Under the pieces are notes generated by a model. The model was not told the DNA's origin. It saw only the letters and a list, made by a program, of their open reading frames with translations, and did not search any database. This document shows positions 60,356 to 64,000 of a stretch of DNA of 64,000 nt, piece by piece. The position numbers and the translations under genes are program-made. The DNA comes from Crossaster papposus. Its lineage: Eukaryota; Echinodermata; Asteroidea; Velatida; Solasteridae. The stretch lies in contig JBAIAA010000101.1 in assembly GCA_037893245.1 (NCBI GenBank), forward strand, positions 1 through 64,000, in the 5' to 3' direction. Each line of letters opens with the position of its first letter. The first letter of the stretch is position 1.

Positions 60356-62123
60356 CTGAGACTAAAATACCTAAAGAGATAGGAAGCAACGACCGACTCC
60401 CATTGTCACGCCTTCGACCGTATCCTACAGAGTCTGCTGCGCCAGTGCATCTTTCGACGACAGCGGCGCTATTCGCGTCTTGACATCCAACATGGCGAAC
60501 ATAATCGAGAAAAGCTAGCTCCGAAAACATGCGATATTTCGACGCATTTTTCACGACAAATAGTCAGCGAAGTTATAATTTTAATTGATGTAAGTTTCAA
60601 TCCGATAATTCTTTACATAAATATGTGCTTTGGGTTATATTAAGTTACGTATAAAAGAGAAAATAAACCGATACCGCAACGATGTTTCGTCGTTTTACTT
60701 CCGTGTGACTTTGTATACGAATTCGGAAGTCCATATTTTCGGCGATGTTGCCCTTAAAAATGACCCATTTGTGCTTTAATTCACGCAATACTGGTGATAT
60801 ATAATTTGTTTGTAGAAGCTGTTTCATAAAATTTGAACTTTGGACCGTGTCACGTACGTTTTTAAAACATTACCAGATTTTCAGGGAATCATCACAAAAA
60901 GTCCAGAAATCAGGAAAAAATACGATTCTGTTCATTTATGATCTATATTTCACATTTTAAGTAAAAACTGTGACTATTTTGCATCAATTAAAGTTGCAAT
61001 AATCATTAAAATATCAAAAACTAACATGGTAGATACATTTTAAATGTGTTCCTGTGTGCACTCAATGCATTGAAAATAGAATATTATATTTCATATTCCT
61101 ATAATTTAGGTCAACAAATTGTGTATTTTGGGGCAAAAATGGTTTCCAACATGTTTCCAATGTGTATAAAAAAGGGTCGTGATGTTATACAAATACCTGG
61201 TTATCATACTACATGTATTGCCTAGGTCTTATTATTACCTTATTTAAAATGGATTGAATGTATTTTATTGATGTCAGAGTAGCCTATTCACTGAATGCAA
61301 TTTATAATGAGCCATGTTTTTGATTATCATACATATTTGGTGCTTAAAAAGCGTTTTTGTGATTTTTTTTTACAAAAATGGACTGCCGAAGTAGTGAAAG
61401 GCATAATACAAGAGTTGCCAGACTCAAAAGCATGTAATAATATTAGAGGTTGCCAAAGGGTCATGTGTGTACTAAACACATCTATCACATCTAATACAAA
61501 CATGTAGATTGATTGATCTTGACGATCTTAATTTTGGGCTAAAATTTATATTTTTAATGATTTTCACAAACACAACATGACCCCGAAACCCCGATGTTGA
61601 TGTATATTGTTTGTTACACAATGGACATTGGTAGTGTTTGCGTGATTTTTCTTTCGGTTTTGAGTCAAGATTTTCTATGCCGTCATTTTTTGGTTCAACT
61701 TCAAGAATCTCATCGTTTTCGCTGCTTAGCCACTCGTTTTCTGATACCAGAATCTCCGCTTGTTCGGTGTCAGTCCAGTTGGCTTCTCCTAGAACATTAT
61801 TTAAATCTATTTACGCCCAATTTACAAAGTCATTTAGATCTGCTAGTGCCATGTCTCTTTTTAATACGAAGAGTTTTTTATTCACGTTGTTTACAGTTAG
61901 CTGTCAAATTTCTGAATAGTCTGGGTCAGTAAAAGGTCGCCATAAAGTACTCTGTACATGCGCACAAACGCTCAACTCCTAATTTGGGCCGACGAAACAG
62001 AAGCGACTTTCTCGCCATCGAGTGGATCGCGTAATTAGCATAACAATACCGCATAGGACGCTGTGCACAGACAGAGCCGTCTGAAGTGCTTGCTTCCTAT
62101 CTCTTTAGGTATTTTAGTCTGAG
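60356..62123. mobile_element. 1768-bp DNA transposon-like element, copy B
   Basis: Same CTGAGACTAAAATACC ends (one mismatch at the right) and the same ATAATAC flanks (60349-60355, 62124-62130) as 31790-33557, so the insertion predates the duplication. No transposase recognised. Confidence 0.85.
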
Positions 62124-64000
62124 ATAATACGAGCTATTTAGGTACACTAATCATTTAGAACGTCTTGTACCAAAATGTGACCCAACCCTGTTAAATAAGT
62201 CTTTTAAAGAGTAGTTTTTAGTGTTTAGTTTTTTAAATGTATTTGAAAACCCATTATTCGATCTTCATTTTGTGCATCACTCAGGTTGACACCTTTAACC
62301 AGGCAGATGAATATAAAACGTTTATCACGGCGAAGAAAGTAAGTTGACAATTGGGTTTTAAAGTTACAGAATTCAATCGGTGATTTGGCAGCCAATTTAT
62401 TGTTGATTTTGTTATTACAATGAGATTTACAAGACATGTAATTGTAATTTATGGCCTTTTCGAAACCTTTGCTTCATCTTCGTCTTCGGCTTCGCCTCAT
62501 TAAGAAGCAAAGAGAAATGGAAGCAAAAATATTCGATCTTTTGAGTCCACATCAATCGATTGAATGCTTCTGAAGCACTACAGGCATCAGAATGTGGCTG
62601 GGAATCTAAAATCGCCTTAAGCCAAAAACGAAGATGAAGGCAGGGATTCGAAAAGACCATTAGATCTATATAGTAGTTCTAACCCATCGCTTGACAGGGG
62701 CGAATCTCGCGTTAAAGAAAGGGAAGGGGGGAGGTGACATGGGAAGGGCGAGTCTAAGGTGTGTCGAAGGCACGCTCCACCTAGGATAATTTCTCATACA
62801 TTCCTATAGGCAATTCGATAATAAAATGTTGAAACTGCAGCATTCCTTTTATGGGACCAATTTACACTTTTCATAACATCAGTCAGTGGCTGAACGGGAG
62901 TGGGGAGGGGGGGGGGGGGGGGGGGGGGAGGAGGAGGGGGGGGGGGGGGGTGGGGGGTGGAGGATAGAGAGGGGAGTTGGTGGTGCCACCCCCGTCTATA
63001 GATTCGCTACCGTTTTGCTTATCTAAAATAAAGGGAAATGGCCTTTGAAAAATCAATTGATAAAGTAAAACTAATTTGAGCTTGACTTTGCTTAATTTAA
63101 ATTATATTCGTTGTTCTTTCCTGAAACCCCGTTTTAAATTATAACAACCAAATTGAAATGGTTCCTCTCAGCCCTAGTACTAGCCTATGGAGGTAAACAA
63201 AAGTAGAACAGGGTAAAATGTTTTTTAAAGTTCGTGTGTCCGCGCTTTTAAGGGGTTACACCCGGAAAAAATATATTTTCAAATTGAATTGATAATTTTC
63301 TAGCATTGCATTTATTATGAGCTTTCGATTTGTTATAAAACATCCCACGAAAACAATAGGCCAACGGCGAGTAATTAATTAATTAAATTATAATTATGAA
63401 TTAGGAGTGTCCCAGTATGCACAACTTAACTGGCATGGTGCGCGCAATTGGCGCAATGATAACAACCACTTTTAAACAATGTGTAAAGGCCTGCCAATGC
63501 GTTTTCACGAAGAACAGAATTTGGTCAAAATTATTATTTTTTTGAAATTCGTTTTTTGCCCGAAATCGATTAAGTGGATAGCAACGAACATTCTCGCGAG
63601 GATGATTTTGTCAAAATCAGTTTGAATCATTAAGATTACGAAAATCATACAGGGGACAATTTTACCCAAATCGTATTTTCAGTTTTCACGAAGATACGAA
63701 TTATAATTTGTCCCTGCGTAGATAAAAAATAACGTTGCTCCGAGTGCAAAAACAACGCGGGTACATAATGAATTTTTGAGTTTGCACGAAGAGACGAATT
63801 CTGCGCGCTATAGGCAAAAAAGCACCCACCGTAATTTTTTGAATTTTCACGAACAGACACATTTATATCTACATTAATTACTCGGCACTTAAGTTGTTTA
63901 ATGTTCTTTAATTGGTACACTTTTTAGGTTTGAGACCTTACCATTCTGTACGTACCAAATATAAGTAATATGCAAAAGAAAAAATTCACCGTGAAAGAGT

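Larger units (their letters stand above)
51825..64000. repeat. Segmental duplication, copy B (partner of 22527-35520)
   Basis: Same orientation as copy A, running off the right edge. Private differences: a truncated MITE and deletion at 53066-53217, expanded 20-bp repeats at 55906-56105, an insertion of about 100 bp near 56847-56948, an inverted-repeat element at about 59246-59640 whose right arm is missing in A, no CRE-palindrome element, and no TTAA MITE at 62204. Confidence 0.93.

Overview
This is a nuclear window from an animal: small exons with GT-AG introns, many transposon remnants, about 60% A+T. The proteins (TDRD3, a SEC14/CRAL-TRIO protein, a TNF-receptor family member and PAN/Link-like secreted proteins) and the repeat types suggest an invertebrate deuterostome, most likely an echinoderm. 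That assignment is inference. All gene models were built by reading splice sites and checking that exon phases join without a break.

Layout. (1) 694-10625, plus strand: TDRD3, 12 exons, 5' end off the left edge. It has the OB-fold, UBA and Tudor domains, with a ten-copy coding minisatellite before the Tudor domain. (2) 10626-16543: gene-free, packed with MITEs. (3) 16544-21306, minus strand: a complete 231-residue CRAL-TRIO gene of six exons. Its last intron carries two adjoining minisatellites (11 bp x 66 and 12 bp x 30). (4) 25582-38670, minus strand: gene A, a seven-exon, 439-residue secreted protein (signal peptide, PAN/Apple-like, Link-like, then an extracellular domain I cannot name). 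(5) 41024-45643, plus strand: a complete four-exon TNF-receptor superfamily gene with a short tail, head to head with gene A. (6) 45644-53961: mostly transposon-derived. (7) 53962-58437, minus strand: gene B, a paralogue of gene A. It lies in a direct segmental duplication (about 22.5-35.5 kb repeated at 51.8-64.0 kb); its first exon would be beyond the right edge.

The strongest biological signal is the gene A/B pair. Six exons keep identical phases and open frames, yet the Link-like exon differs by 14 amino-acid replacements plus one added codon against only about 2 synonymous changes. Much of the surrounding non-coding DNA is nearly identical. This looks like diversifying selection on a secreted recognition-type protein. 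The duplication also works as a natural experiment: comparing the copies gives empty sites for a TTAA MITE and a CAGGGG element, a satellite expansion, and a deletion starting inside a MITE. Three unrelated MITE families here all target TTAA, and one is nested in another. TDRD3 shows a partial exon triplication with in-frame stops, a perfect hairpin beside a 5' splice site, and a LINE tail serving as a splice acceptor.
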